Program-made: the position numbers and the translations under genes
Notes under the pieces: model-generated
Told to the model about the DNA's origin: nothing
The model's database searches: none
What the model saw: only the letters and a program-made list of their open reading frames with translations
In this document: piece by piece, positions 44,495-52,985 of the stretch
Numbering within the stretch: the first letter of the stretch is position 1
How the letters are laid out: the number at the start of each line of letters is the position of its first letter
Assembly: GCF_024171525.1 (NCBI RefSeq)
Contig: NZ_JALJZY010000010.1
Location: forward strand, 36,417 to 100,416
Source: Neisseriaceae bacterium HSC-16F19
GTDB lineage: Bacteria > Pseudomonadota > Gammaproteobacteria > Burkholderiales > Neisseriaceae
DNA length: 64,000 nt
Reading direction: 5' to 3'

Positions 44495-45385
44495 ATGAGC
44501 GTTTTAATCAATAAAGACACCAAAGTATTGGTACAGGGCTTTACCGGCAAAAACGGTACTTTCCACTCCGAGCAGGCCATTGCCTACGGCACCAAAGTGG
44601 TCGGCGGTGTGACTCCGGGCAAAGGCGGCCAAACCCATCTGGGCCTGCCGGTTTTCAACACCATGAAAGACGCCGTGCGCGAAACCGGCGCCGATGCTTC
44701 CGTGATCTACGTACCGGCGCCCTTCGTGCTGGATTCCATCGTTGAAGCCGTGGATTCCGGTGTCGGCCTGGTGGTGGTGATCACCGAAGGCGTGCCCACC
44801 TTGGACATGCTCAAAGCCAAGCGCTATCTGGAAACCAACGGCAACGGCACTCGCTTGGTCGGCCCCAACTGCCCCGGCGTGATCACCCCCGGCGAGTGCA
44901 AAATCGGCATTATGCCCGGCCACATCCACCAGCCCGGCCGCATCGGCATCATTTCCCGTTCCGGCACCCTGACCTATGAAGCCGTGGCGCAAACCACCAA
45001 GCTGGGTCTGGGCCAGTCCACCTGTATCGGTATCGGCGGCGACCCGATTCCGGGCATGAACCAAATCGATGCCTTGAAACTCTTCCAAGACGACCCCGAT
45101 ACCGACGCCATCATCATGATCGGTGAAATCGGCGGTACCGCCGAAGAAGAAGCGGCCGAGTACATTCAAAGCAATGTGACCAAACCGGTAGTCGGCTATA
45201 TTGCCGGTGTGACCGCGCCCAAAGGCAAACGCATGGGCCACGCCGGTGCCATTATTTCCGGCGGCAAAGGCACTGCGGAAGAAAAATTCCGCGCCTTTGA
45301 AAAAGCCGGCATGGCCTACACCCGCAGCCCGGCCGAGCTGGGCAGCACCATGCTGGAAGTACTGAAAGCCAAAGGCATGGCCTAA
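44495..45385 (+). CDS. sucD: Succinyl-CoA synthetase alpha subunit
   Basis: CoA-binding subunit that carries the phosphohistidine. The 296-residue protein has VLVQGFTGKNGTFHSEQAI, GPNCPGVITPGECKIGIMPG, SRSGTLTYEAV and the active H249 in MGHAGAIISGGKG. AAAAGGA upstream. It ends the plus-strand TCA cluster and is followed by a clear terminator. Confidence 0.97.
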   Translation: MSVLINKDTKVLVQGFTGKNGTFHSEQAIAYGTKVVGGVTPGKGGQTHLGLPVFNTMKDAVRETGADASVIYVPAPFVLDSIVEAVDSGVGLVVVITEGVPTLDMLKAKRYLETNGNGTRLVGPNCPGVITPGECKIGIMPGHIHQPGRIGIISRSGTLTYEAVAQTTKLGLGQSTCIGIGGDPIPGMNQIDALKLFQDDPDTDAIIMIGEIGGTAEEEAAEYIQSNVTKPVVGYIAGVTAPKGKRMGHAGAIISGGKGTAEEKFRAFEKAGMAYTRSPAELGSTMLEVLKAKGMA

Positions 45386-45398
45386 GCTTAGTCTGCAT

Positions 45399-45438
45399 AA
45401 AAACAGGCTGCCTGAAGGGTTTCAGGCAGCCTGTTTTT
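45399..45438. terminator. Inverted uptake-sequence pair after sucD
   Basis: AAAACAGGCTGCCTGAA..TTCAGGCAGCCTGTTTTT, a strong hairpin with T run between the converging sucD and ligA genes. Confidence 0.8.
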
Positions 45439-45492
45439 ATTGGGTGTCAGCCCTCGGTCGGATTCAAGAATCCGACATGTTTTTATCCGTGC

Positions 45493-47847
45493 TTATGCCT
45501 GCAATAATGCCAGCAAAGCCGCTTCGTCCAATATGGCCACGCCCAAGGACTGCGCTTTGTCGAGCTTGCTGCCCGCCGCTTCCCCGGCCACCACATAATC
45601 GGTTTTCTTGGACACGCTGCCGCTCACCTTGCCGCCGGCCGCTTCAATCAAGGCCGCAGCCTCGTCGCGTTTGAGCGTGGGCAGGGTGCCGGTGAGTACA
45701 AAGGTTTTGCCGGATACGGCGCTGTTGTGGCTGCCTGAAACAGCTTCGGTATCTGCCTGCGGTTCCTGTGCCAAAAAGGCGGCTATGGCTTCGATGTGGG
45801 CGCGGTTTTCAGGCAGCGCGCGCCAGTCCTGCCAGGTTTGCGGCAGGGCGGCATCGTGCAACAGGCCGTCAAAGCCGCCTGCCAGCGCCCACAATTCGGC
45901 GGCGCGTTTTTCGCTGATTTTGAAGCCGGGCAGGCGTGCCAGCCAGCGTTCCGGTGTGGCGTATTGCGCCAAGGATACGCTGGGTGTCTGGCTTTGCGGT
46001 GCGACACCGGCGGCGAGCAAATCGTCGAGCAGGCGGTTTTGTTCGGGCTGCCTGAAATAGGCGGCAATGGCGGATGCCACCACGGCGCCGATGTCGGGCA
46101 GGCAGGCGAGCAGGGCTTCGGGCGCCCGGCGCACCCGTTCCAAACTGCCGAAGGCGGCGGCCAGCTGTTTGGCGGTGCTCTCGCCGACATGGCGGATGCC
46201 GAGCGCAAACAGCAGCCGCGCCAGGGGCGGGTGGCGGCTGGCGTTGATGCCGTCGAGGATGTTTTGCGCCCATTTCTGCGGCTTGGCTTTGCCGCCCTCG
46301 TCGCCGTCGCTGTCTTTGATTTTTTGCAGGGTGGCGATGTCGAGGCGGTAGAGGTCGGCAAAGCCGTGTACCAAATCCTGCGCTACCAGCGCTTCGATTT
46401 GTTTTTGCCCCAAACCGTCGATGTCCATGGCCTTGCGTGCGGCAAAATGAATCAGCCCTTGTGCGCGTTGTGCCTGGCACAGCATGCCGCCGCTGCAACG
46501 GGCCACGGCTTCGTTGTCTTCGCGCACTACCGCGCTGCCGCAAACCGGACATTCGCCCGGCAGGCGGTAGGGCGGGTATTGCGGCGCCAGGCTGCCTGAA
46601 AACAAATCGGCGCCGGGTGTTTCTACCATGGGGCGTTTGTCGGTGAGTACGCGCACCACTTCCGGAATCACGTCGCCGGCGCGGCGCACCACCACGGTGT
46701 CGCCCACGCGCACGTCTTTGCGGCTGACTTCGTCCTGATTGTGCAGGGTGGCATTGGTCACGGTGACGCCGCCGACAAACACCGGTTTCAGCCGCGCCAC
46801 CGGGGTGACGGCGCCGGTGCGCCCCACCTGAACGTCTATGGCTTCCACCACGGTGAGCGCTTCTTCGGCAGGGAATTTGTGCGCAATGGCCCAGCGCGGC
46901 GCGCGCGAGACAAAGCCCAGCTGCTGCTGTTCGGCCAAGCGGTTGACCTTGACCACCATGCCGTCGATTTCATAGGGCAGTTGGGGGCGCTGTCGGGCCA
47001 TCTGTTCGTAAAACGCCAATACTTCTGCCATATCGGCGCAGACGGCAAAACCGTTTTCAGGCAGCCTGAAGCCCAATTGAGCCAAATATTCCAGCTCGGC
47101 CAAATGCGTCTCCAACCCGGCGCCGCCTTGCAAACGGGCAATGCCGTAGGCGAAAAAATGCAGCCGCCGCGAGGCGGTGATGCGCGAATCGAGCTGGCGC
47201 AGGCTGCCGGCGGCGGCATTGCGCGGGTTGGCAAAGGTTTTTTGTCCGGCGGCCTGCTGGCGTTGGTTGAGGGCGGCAAAATCGGCTTTCAGCATCAGCA
47301 CTTCGCCACGCACTTCTATCAGTTCCGGCACGTCGTCGCCGTGCAGACGCAGGGGGATGCTGCGTATGGTTTTGATATTGTCGGTGACGTCTTCGCCGCT
47401 GCTGCCGTCGCCACGGGTGGCCGCCTGCCGCAACACGCCGTGTTGATAGCTGAGGCTGATGGCGAGGCCGTCGAATTTGGGTTCGATGGTGTATTCGGTG
47501 CGCGCCTGCCCCAGGTCTTTGCACACGCGCTCATCGAAAGCATACATCTCGCTGTGGTCGAACACGCCCTGTTCGTCTTGCGGCGAAAAGGCATTGTTGA
47601 GCGAGAGCATGGGCACCGCATGCACCACGCTGGCAAAACCGTCCAACACCGCCCCGCCCACGCGCAGGGTCGGGCTTTCAGGCAGCCTTAAGTGCGGGTA
47701 CGCCGCCTCCAGCGCTTCCAGTTCGCGGTAGCGGCGGTCGTATTCGGCATCGGACACGCTGGGCGCGTCCAAGGTATAGTATTCGTGGGCGTAGCGGTTG
47801 AGCTCGGCGGTGAGTTCGCGGATGCGGTCGGCAGGATTCATAGGCAT
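45493..47847 (-). CDS. ligA: NAD-dependent DNA ligase LigA
   Basis: Seals nicks in replication and repair. The 784-residue protein has the adenylation lysine K124 in EPKFDGLAISL, the OB fold, the zinc-finger cysteines in CPVCGSAVV and ARCSGGMLCQAQ, tandem HhH motifs and a C-terminal BRCT domain (FVLTGTLPTLKRDEAAALIEAAGGKV). It is longer than E. coli LigA (671), as known neisserial ligases are; extra residues lie between the HhH and BRCT domains and include uptake-sequence-encoded stretches. ATG at 47847 or 47841; no strong ribosome-binding site. Confidence 0.96.
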   Translation of the reverse strand: MPMNPADRIRELTAELNRYAHEYYTLDAPSVSDAEYDRRYRELEALEAAYPHLRLPESPTLRVGGAVLDGFASVVHAVPMLSLNNAFSPQDEQGVFDHSEMYAFDERVCKDLGQARTEYTIEPKFDGLAISLSYQHGVLRQAATRGDGSSGEDVTDNIKTIRSIPLRLHGDDVPELIEVRGEVLMLKADFAALNQRQQAAGQKTFANPRNAAAGSLRQLDSRITASRRLHFFAYGIARLQGGAGLETHLAELEYLAQLGFRLPENGFAVCADMAEVLAFYEQMARQRPQLPYEIDGMVVKVNRLAEQQQLGFVSRAPRWAIAHKFPAEEALTVVEAIDVQVGRTGAVTPVARLKPVFVGGVTVTNATLHNQDEVSRKDVRVGDTVVVRRAGDVIPEVVRVLTDKRPMVETPGADLFSGSLAPQYPPYRLPGECPVCGSAVVREDNEAVARCSGGMLCQAQRAQGLIHFAARKAMDIDGLGQKQIEALVAQDLVHGFADLYRLDIATLQKIKDSDGDEGGKAKPQKWAQNILDGINASRHPPLARLLFALGIRHVGESTAKQLAAAFGSLERVRRAPEALLACLPDIGAVVASAIAAYFRQPEQNRLLDDLLAAGVAPQSQTPSVSLAQYATPERWLARLPGFKISEKRAAELWALAGGFDGLLHDAALPQTWQDWRALPENRAHIEAIAAFLAQEPQADTEAVSGSHNSAVSGKTFVLTGTLPTLKRDEAAALIEAAGGKVSGSVSKKTDYVVAGEAAGSKLDKAQSLGVAILDEAALLALLQA

Positions 47848-47903
47848 GTGAAGCGCTTGAATACGCTATAATAAGAGTTCTTCAAAAAGCCGCATCATAG
47901 CAT

Positions 47904-48095
47904 GAGACCTTTGCAAAACCTCCAGATGCCAGAGAGGTTGAATAGTTGCAGTTCAAGGCGTAGCAGCGCAGCGAGCGTGACCGTAGGAAATCCCCGCGGG
48001 ACAGACATCCTTAATAATAAGGCAAGCGAGCGAGCAGTACCCGCAAGGGGCACAACGCAGAAATGCGCCGCAGATGGGGGTTTTGCAAAGGTCTC
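47904..48095. mobile_element. MITE-like element with GAGACCTTTGCAAAA ends
   Basis: Perfect 15-base terminal inverted repeats (47904-47918 and 48081-48095) enclose about 162 bases without coding capacity. The ends resemble those of neisserial IS5-family elements (IS1106 type) as I recall them. Single ends of the same sequence occur at 9551 and about 42101-42115. It separates divergent ligA and hemF. Confidence 0.72.
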
Positions 48096-48129
48096 AGCAC
48101 GCAAAAGCGGCAGCATAAGGACACAGAAA

Positions 48130-49047
48130 ATGCAAACCCTACCCGTGGCGGCCGTGGCCGCTTTTTTGCAGGACGCGCAACAGGACATCACCGCCGCCTT
48201 GGCCGCCGAAGACGGCGGCGCACACTTTGCCGCAGACGACTGGCACAGCCGCTTGGGCCAAGGGCGCACCATGGTCTTGCGCGACGGCGCGGTCTTCGAG
48301 CAGGCGGGGGTGAATTTTTCCCATGTGCAGGGCAAGGCCATGCCCGCATCCGCCACCGCCCACCGCCCGGAATTGGCCGGGGCGCCGTTTGAGGCCATGG
48401 GCGTGTCGCTGGTGGTGCATCCGAAAAACCCCTATGTGCCCACCAGTCACGCCAATGTGCGCCTGTTTGTGGCCTATCCGGCGGGCGCCGCGCCGGTGTG
48501 GTGGTTTGGCGGCGGCTTCGATTTGACGCCGTTTTATCCGTTTCAAGAAGACATCCTGCATTGGCACCGTACCGCGCGCGAGGTATGTGCGCCCTTTGGC
48601 GAAGGCGTGTATGCGGAATTTAAAAACTGGTGCGATGATTATTTCTATTTGAAACATCGCGAAGAAACCCGCGGCATCGGCGGCCTGTTTTACGACGACC
48701 TCAACCGCTGGGATTTCGACACCTGTTTTGACTTTATGACCACCGTGGCCCGCGGCTATGTGGCCGCCTACCGCCCCATCGTGGCGCGACGCAAAGACAC
48801 ACCCTACGGCGAGCGCGAGCGCCAGTTCCAGCTCTACCGCCGCGGACGTTATGTGGAATTCAATCTGGTGTGGGACCGCGGCACGCTCTTCGGCCTGCAA
48901 AGCGGCGGGCGCACCGAATCGATTTTGATGTCCATGCCGCCTTTGGTGCGGTTTGAATACCAATATGCGCCGGAGGGTGGTTCGGCGGAGGCGCGTTTGC
49001 AGGATTATCTGCGTGCGCGGGATTGGTTGGGGGAAGCGGGGGAGTAA
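48130..49047 (+). CDS. hemF: Oxygen-dependent coproporphyrinogen-III oxidase
   Basis: Aerobic heme-synthesis enzyme. The 305-residue protein shows HANVRLFVAYP, WWFGGGFDLTPFYPFQED, EETRGIGGLFYDDLNRWD and RRGRYVEFNLVWDRGTLFGLQSGGRTESILMSMPP, all diagnostic. ATG at 48130 with AAGGACACAG upstream, only 35 bases after a MITE-like repeat, so its promoter must lie in or across the element. Confidence 0.96.
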   Translation: MQTLPVAAVAAFLQDAQQDITAALAAEDGGAHFAADDWHSRLGQGRTMVLRDGAVFEQAGVNFSHVQGKAMPASATAHRPELAGAPFEAMGVSLVVHPKNPYVPTSHANVRLFVAYPAGAAPVWWFGGGFDLTPFYPFQEDILHWHRTAREVCAPFGEGVYAEFKNWCDDYFYLKHREETRGIGGLFYDDLNRWDFDTCFDFMTTVARGYVAAYRPIVARRKDTPYGERERQFQLYRRGRYVEFNLVWDRGTLFGLQSGGRTESILMSMPPLVRFEYQYAPEGGSAEARLQDYLRARDWLGEAGE

Positions 49048-49063
49048 AGACCCGTATGTATGC

Positions 49064-49099
49064 AAAAGGCTGCCTGAATATGTTTCAGGCAGCCTTTTT
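49064..49099. terminator. Inverted uptake-sequence pair after hemF
   Basis: AAAAGGCTGCCTGAA..TTCAGGCAGCCTTTTTT between converging hemF and argP. Confidence 0.8.
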
Positions 49100-49112
49100 T
49101 CATATTGTTGTT

Positions 49113-50006
49113 CTACGGCTGTACCGCCAAGTGCTCCGCCGCCAGTTCCGCCAAGCGTCGGCTCAAACGCGCCAAGCGCGGGGTTTGGCTTTGCCAGCTG
49201 TGCCAATACATGGGTACGGCCAGGCTTTTGTCCGGCGCCAGGTCGCGCAATTGTCCGGCCGCCAGTGCCGCATCGGCCTGACCATCGGGTATCAGCGCCC
49301 AGCCCATGCCGCACAGGGCTGCCTGAAAATAGGCGTGGCTGGCGGGAATATAGTGGGTGGGGCAGCGGGCGGCATCGAAATCGAAATGCTGTTGCAAAAA
49401 CTGCCGGTAGAGCGTGTCTTTGCGGTTAAAGCCCAGCAGCGGCGCGTTGGCGAGAGCGGTGCGGGTGATGCCCCCGGCAAAGTGGCGCGCGGCAAAGGCC
49501 GGGGTGGCGATCATGCGGTAATGCTGCCAGCCCAACAGCGTGGCACGGCAGCCGTGCAGCGTCGCCTCATCGCTGCTGATGGCGGCAGCCACCCGGCCTT
49601 CGGCCAGCCAGCTTAAGGTGTATTCCTGGTCATCGCCGCTGATGTCGAACAATACCGCTTCCTCTGCCGCCAAGACCGCCAGCACCGGCATCAGCCAGGT
49701 GTCGAGCGCATCGTAATGGGCGGCCAATGCCAGTTGCAGCGGCTTGCCGCTTTCGTCAAAAGTGGCGCTCATTTCCTGCGCCAGCCATTCGGCGTGACGC
49801 AAAAACGGCAGCAGTTTGCGGCCGTCTTTGGTGGCCACGCAGGGCTGGCCGCGGGTGACCAGCATACAGCCCAGCCGGGCTTCCAGCGCGCGGATGCGCT
49901 GCGATACGGCCGAGGGCGACAGATGCAGCGCCTGCGCCGCACGTTCGAAACTGCCCCATTGTAATACCGCCAGAAAGGCGGCGCTTTGTTTGTCGTCGGT
50001 GAGCAT
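49113..50006 (-). CDS. argP: LysR-type regulator ArgP (IciA/LysG family)
   Basis: Regulator of arginine/lysine export. The 297-residue protein has the N-terminal helix-turn-helix AVLQWGSFERAAQALHLSPSAVSQRIRALEARLG with the ArgP-specific LVTRGQPCVATKDGRKLLPF, and a C-terminal effector domain. ATG at 50006; the frame is open further upstream without similarity. An ArgO-type exporter gene lies 1.5 kb away and both share an unusual promoter palindrome, supporting the assignment. Divergent from the GNAT gene. Confidence 0.87.
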   Translation of the reverse strand: MLTDDKQSAAFLAVLQWGSFERAAQALHLSPSAVSQRIRALEARLGCMLVTRGQPCVATKDGRKLLPFLRHAEWLAQEMSATFDESGKPLQLALAAHYDALDTWLMPVLAVLAAEEAVLFDISGDDQEYTLSWLAEGRVAAAISSDEATLHGCRATLLGWQHYRMIATPAFAARHFAGGITRTALANAPLLGFNRKDTLYRQFLQQHFDFDAARCPTHYIPASHAYFQAALCGMGWALIPDGQADAALAAGQLRDLAPDKSLAVPMYWHSWQSQTPRLARLSRRLAELAAEHLAVQP

Positions 50007-50055
50007 GGTGTCGGAATCGGTAATTGTGGGGACGGGTGCGATTATACGGCTTTTG

Positions 50056-50128
50056 CCGCTGCACAATTTTTCAGGCAGCCTGAAAAATTGTGCAGCGGTT
50101 TGCCGTAATGGCGTGAAAGCGGCAAGAT
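50056..50128. promoter_or_regulatory. Perfect 43-base palindrome and weak promoter between argP and GNAT genes
   Basis: Centred on the A at 50077, the sequence is a perfect palindrome from CCGCTGCACAATTTTTCAGG to its complement (50056-50098); the centre is an uptake sequence. It runs straight into TTTGCC (50099-50104), an 18-base spacer and CAAGAT (50123-50128). The same arrangement precedes argO. Confidence 0.7.
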
Positions 50129-50160
50129 GGCGGCCTGATTTATGCACCAGGAGCCAGAAC

Positions 50161-50622
50161 ATGAGCCACCCCTTTCATATCCGTCCTGCCGTGGCCGCCG
50201 ACAGCGAAGCATTGTGGCCGCTGATGCGCGATTTGGCGGTGTTTGAGCACTATATCGACAGCTTTGCCATCACGCCGGACATTGTGCGCCATTGCGGTTT
50301 TGAAAAAAATCCGCCTGATTTTCAGTGTTTGGTGGCCGAAGCGAACGGTGGGCTGGTCGGCATGTTGGTGTATTACCTGCTGCCCTATACTGCGCAAAAC
50401 CGTCCGGCGCTGTATATGAAGGAATTGTATGTAGCCGAGGAGGCGCGCGGCGCGGGTGTCGGTGAGGCTTTGATGCAGGCTTTGGCCGAGGCTGCCCGCC
50501 GCCACGGCTGCGCCCAGATCAAATGGACGGTGGCGCCGTGGAATGAGGCCGGACAGCGTTTCTACCAAAGATTGGGTGCGGTGGAAAACCGTGATTGGCT
50601 GAATTACGAATGGAATGTTTAA
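50161..50622 (+). CDS. GNAT-family N-acetyltransferase
   Basis: A 153-residue acetyltransferase of the spermidine/diamine-like GNAT group: FHIRPAVAADSEALWPLMRDLAVFE, then YMKELYVAEEARGAGVGEALMQAL with the acetyl-CoA loop and IKWTVAPWNEAGQRFYQRLGA. The substrate is unknown; its shared promoter element with argO suggests an amine or amino-acid substrate, which is inference. AGGAG seven bases before the ATG. Confidence 0.88.
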   Translation: MSHPFHIRPAVAADSEALWPLMRDLAVFEHYIDSFAITPDIVRHCGFEKNPPDFQCLVAEANGGLVGMLVYYLLPYTAQNRPALYMKELYVAEEARGAGVGEALMQALAEAARRHGCAQIKWTVAPWNEAGQRFYQRLGAVENRDWLNYEWNV

Positions 50623-50658
50623 AGGCTGCCTGAAAACCCGTCAAACAAGGAATACACA

Positions 50659-51366
50659 ATGTCGCTCATCATTGAAAACAGCTTTTGGGAAATCTTCCCC
50701 GATGCCGAAATCGGTGTGTTGCTGCTGGAGGATTTGGACAATAGCCAGCCTTCCAGTCAGGCAGTGCTGGATTTGCTTGCCCAAGCGCACACGGATGCGC
50801 GAACACATTTGCAGGCAGAAACCCTGAGTGCCAATGCGGCGGTGGCGGTGTGGCGCGAGGCTTACCGGCGTTTTAAAACCAAGAAAGGCGCGCGCGCCAG
50901 CATCGAGGCCTTGCTGAAACGGGTGGAATCCGGGCGCGGGGTCGGCAGCATCAATCCGCTGGTGGACATTTACAATGCCGCCTCATTGCGTTACGGCCTG
51001 CCGTGCGGGGCGGAAGATGCGGATACTTTTGCCGGCGATGTGCGCTTGGGTGTGACGGCGGGCGGCGATGCCTTCTATGCCTTGGGCGAGGCAGACAATA
51101 ACCCGACCTTGGCCGGGGAAATCTGCTACCGCGACGATGCCGGTGCGGTGTGCCGCTGCCTGAACTGGCGCGACGGTCAGCGCACCATGCTCACCGAACA
51201 CAGCCGCCGCGCACTGGTGGTGATGGAATATCCCGACGGCAGCCGCCGTGCCGATATGCAGGCGGCGCTGGCGCTGATTGCCGAGACCGCCGTGCGCGAA
51301 TTGGGCGCCAGTGTGGCGGCGCAGGCGCTGTTGTGCCGCCAGGAGCCGCAGTTGTTGTGGACATAA
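50659..51366 (+). CDS. B3/B4 tRNA-synthetase-editing-domain protein
   Basis: A 235-residue stand-alone protein resembling the B3/B4 editing domain of phenylalanyl-tRNA synthetase beta: WREAYRRFKTKKGARASIEALLKR, then INPLVDIYNAASLRYGLPCGAEDAD and GEICYRDDAGAVCRCLNWRDGQRT. Such free-standing proteins may deacylate or bind mischarged tRNA or amino acids; function is not settled. ATG at 50659 with AAGGA upstream, 36 bases after the GNAT gene across an uptake sequence. Confidence 0.85.
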   Translation: MSLIIENSFWEIFPDAEIGVLLLEDLDNSQPSSQAVLDLLAQAHTDARTHLQAETLSANAAVAVWREAYRRFKTKKGARASIEALLKRVESGRGVGSINPLVDIYNAASLRYGLPCGAEDADTFAGDVRLGVTAGGDAFYALGEADNNPTLAGEICYRDDAGAVCRCLNWRDGQRTMLTEHSRRALVVMEYPDGSRRADMQAALALIAETAVRELGASVAAQALLCRQEPQLLWT

Positions 51367-51395
51367 AAACAGCCCCGCAGGTGCGGGGCTGTTTT
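51366..51395 (+). terminator. Rho-independent terminator after the B3/B4 gene
   Basis: AAACAGCCCCGCAGGTGCGGGGCTGTTTT hairpin (AACAGCCCCGC / GCGGGGCTGTT) with T run directly at the stop codon. Confidence 0.85.
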
Positions 51396-51405
51396 ATACG
51401 GCAAA

Positions 51406-51472
51406 CACAAATTTTCAGGCAGCCTGAAAATTTGTGCAGCGGTTTGCCCGCCACCTCATAACGCGGCAAGAT
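51406..51472 (+). promoter_or_regulatory. Palindrome and weak promoter upstream of argO
   Basis: A 31-base perfect palindrome centred on A51421 (CACAAATTTTCAGGC and its complement) is followed by GCAGCGG, TTTGCC (51443-51448), an 18-base spacer and CAAGAT (51467-51472). The order and spacing match 50056-50128. Confidence 0.68.
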
Positions 51473-51508
51473 GGCAGCCGTTCAAATCTTGTTTTTTTAG
51501 GAATGCCC

Positions 51509-52132
51509 ATGTTCAGCATCTTTATGGCCGGTTTTATGATGATGAGCGGCCTGATCATCGCCATCGGCGCGCAAAATACCTTTGTACTCAAGCAGGGTTT
51601 GCTGCGGCAGCATGTGCTGCTGGTGGCCGGGGTGTGCTGGTTGTGTGATGTGTTGCTGATGGCGGCGGGTATTTGGGGCTTGGCGGCGGTGGTGCAGCGT
51701 TACAGCGGTCTGTTGCCGGTGCTGAGTGTGGCCGGGGCGTTGTTTTTGATTGCCTACGGCGTGTTCGCCTTGCTGCGTGCCTGGCGCGGCGGCCAGGCTT
51801 TGGCGGTGCAGGCGCAAAACGGTGCGGCCAAGGGGCAAAGCGCCAAAAATGCACTACTGCTGACTCTGGGGCTGACCCTGCTCAATCCGCATGTGTATCT
51901 GGATACGGTGCTGCTGGTGGGCTCGGTGGCATCGCCCTTGGCGGCGGAGGGCAAATGGGCGTTTTGGCTGGGCGCGTCCACGCTGTCGGGGCTGTGGTTT
52001 TTCGGCCTGGGTTTCGGCGCACGCCTGCTGTTGCCGCTGTTTAAACGCGAAAGCACCTGGCGCCTGCTCGACAGCGCCATTGCGCTGATGATGTTTTATT
52101 TGGCTTATGGTTTGTTGCGGGGGGTGTTTTAA
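51509..52132 (+). CDS. argO: LysE/ArgO-family amino-acid exporter
   Basis: A 207-residue inner-membrane exporter with six hydrophobic segments. LysE motifs: GLIIAIGAQNTFVLKQGLLRQHV in helix 1, WLCDVLLM, and LGLTLLNPHVYLDTVLLVGS. In E. coli, ArgO exports arginine under ArgP control; a nearby ArgP homologue supports the same here. I use the ATG at 51509 (AGGA six bases upstream); the ATG at 51503 is too close to that site. Confidence 0.9.
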   Translation: MFSIFMAGFMMMSGLIIAIGAQNTFVLKQGLLRQHVLLVAGVCWLCDVLLMAAGIWGLAAVVQRYSGLLPVLSVAGALFLIAYGVFALLRAWRGGQALAVQAQNGAAKGQSAKNALLLTLGLTLLNPHVYLDTVLLVGSVASPLAAEGKWAFWLGASTLSGLWFFGLGFGARLLLPLFKRESTWRLLDSAIALMMFYLAYGLLRGVF

Positions 52133-52156
52133 AGCACATTGGATTTTCAGGCAGCT

Positions 52157-52235
52157 GTAGGTCGGATTCTTGAATCCGACATTGGGTAAGGCTTCTGTAA
52201 ATGATACATGTGTCGGATACAAGTATCCGACCTAC
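52157..52235. repeat. GTAG-headed inverted repeat (REPIN-like), TCGGATTC type, intact copy
   Basis: GTAGGTCGGATTCTTGAATC at the left and GGATACAAGTATCCGACCTAC at the right (diverged arm) with the spacer GGGTAAGGCTTCTGTAAATG. It is the uninterrupted sister of the copy at 52658-52909. Confidence 0.82.
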
Positions 52236-52237
52236 GG

Positions 52238-52594
52238 CTACGTTTTTTGTGCTGCGCTGACGGCCAAGGACAGATAGTCTGTCAGGTGTTTGTTTTGAAT
52301 ATCGGCCAAGGTGTGCAGTTTGAGATGGCGGCGGCCTTTGCCTTTGCCTTCAAGAAGGCCGTACGGATCGTCCATCTGGGCGCCTGCACCGAATTCCACG
52401 GTGACATGCTGTTTATAGACAAATACACCGCCAAACGGCACGGGTGCGGCAAACAGGATACCGCCGTATTTCACTTCTTCGCTGACATCGTCGAAGTTTT
52501 GCAGAATGAGTGTACGGACTGCTGCGGCAATGGTGTACAGATCGGGTTGGGTGGCTTGCCAGTCATCAAGCAGGTGTTGGACTTTGGGGTTCAT
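52238..52594 (-). CDS. DUF1801 domain protein
   Basis: A 118-residue protein of the YdhG/DUF1801 type: VRTLILQNFDDVSEEVKYGGILFAA, FVYKQHVTVEFGAGAQMDDPYGLLEG, then GRRHLKLHTLADI. Some relatives are labelled iron chaperone-like (frataxin fold), without proof here. ATG at 52594 with AGGAG six bases upstream. Repeats flank it closely on both sides. Confidence 0.85.
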   Translation of the reverse strand: MNPKVQHLLDDWQATQPDLYTIAAAVRTLILQNFDDVSEEVKYGGILFAAPVPFGGVFVYKQHVTVEFGAGAQMDDPYGLLEGKGKGRRHLKLHTLADIQNKHLTDYLSLAVSAAQKT

Positions 52595-52657
52595 GAGGAG
52601 CTCCTAGGATATGGCCGGAGTTTATGATGTTATCAGAATTCTGTGCGTGGGGAAGCC

Positions 52658-52909
52658 GTAGGTCGGATTCTTGAATCCGACATCGGGTAAGGTTTCTGTC
52701 AATGATACCAATTTAAAAATTAAATATAAAAAAGAAGGCTACCTGAAACAGATTCTGCGACTTCGCTGTCGCTACGCGCAGAATGACGACACACAGTCAT
52801 CCTGCGCGCAGTCGCAGGATCAATGCATGCTATAAAGCAAGCCTATCCTTTTTAGATTATTTTTTTGGATTGGTATGAAACATTTGTCGGATACAAGTAT
52901 CCGACCCAC
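52658..52909. mobile_element. REPIN-like repeat interrupted by an ATACCAAT-ended element
   Basis: The outer repeat (TCGGATTC type) is split at 52705-52876 by an element whose ends are ATACCAATTTAAAAA and TTTTTTGGATTGGTAT. Inside the insert are the ATTCTGCG stem-loop core (52748-52862, sister of 4732-4862) and a variant uptake sequence AGGCTACCTGAA. The intact sister repeat at 52157-52235 shows the empty site. Confidence 0.8.
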
Positions 52910-52942
52910 AGCTGCTGTTGTTCAGGCAGCCTGAACACAAAC

Positions 52943-52974
52943 AAAAAAAACGGGGCATAAAGCCCCGTTTTTTA
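52943..52974 (-). terminator. Rho-independent terminator after gdhB
   Basis: AAAAACGGGGC-ATAAA-GCCCCGTTTTTT hairpin 12 bases beyond the gene stop, usable in both directions. Confidence 0.85.
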
Positions 52975-52985
52975 TTGCCTTGAAC

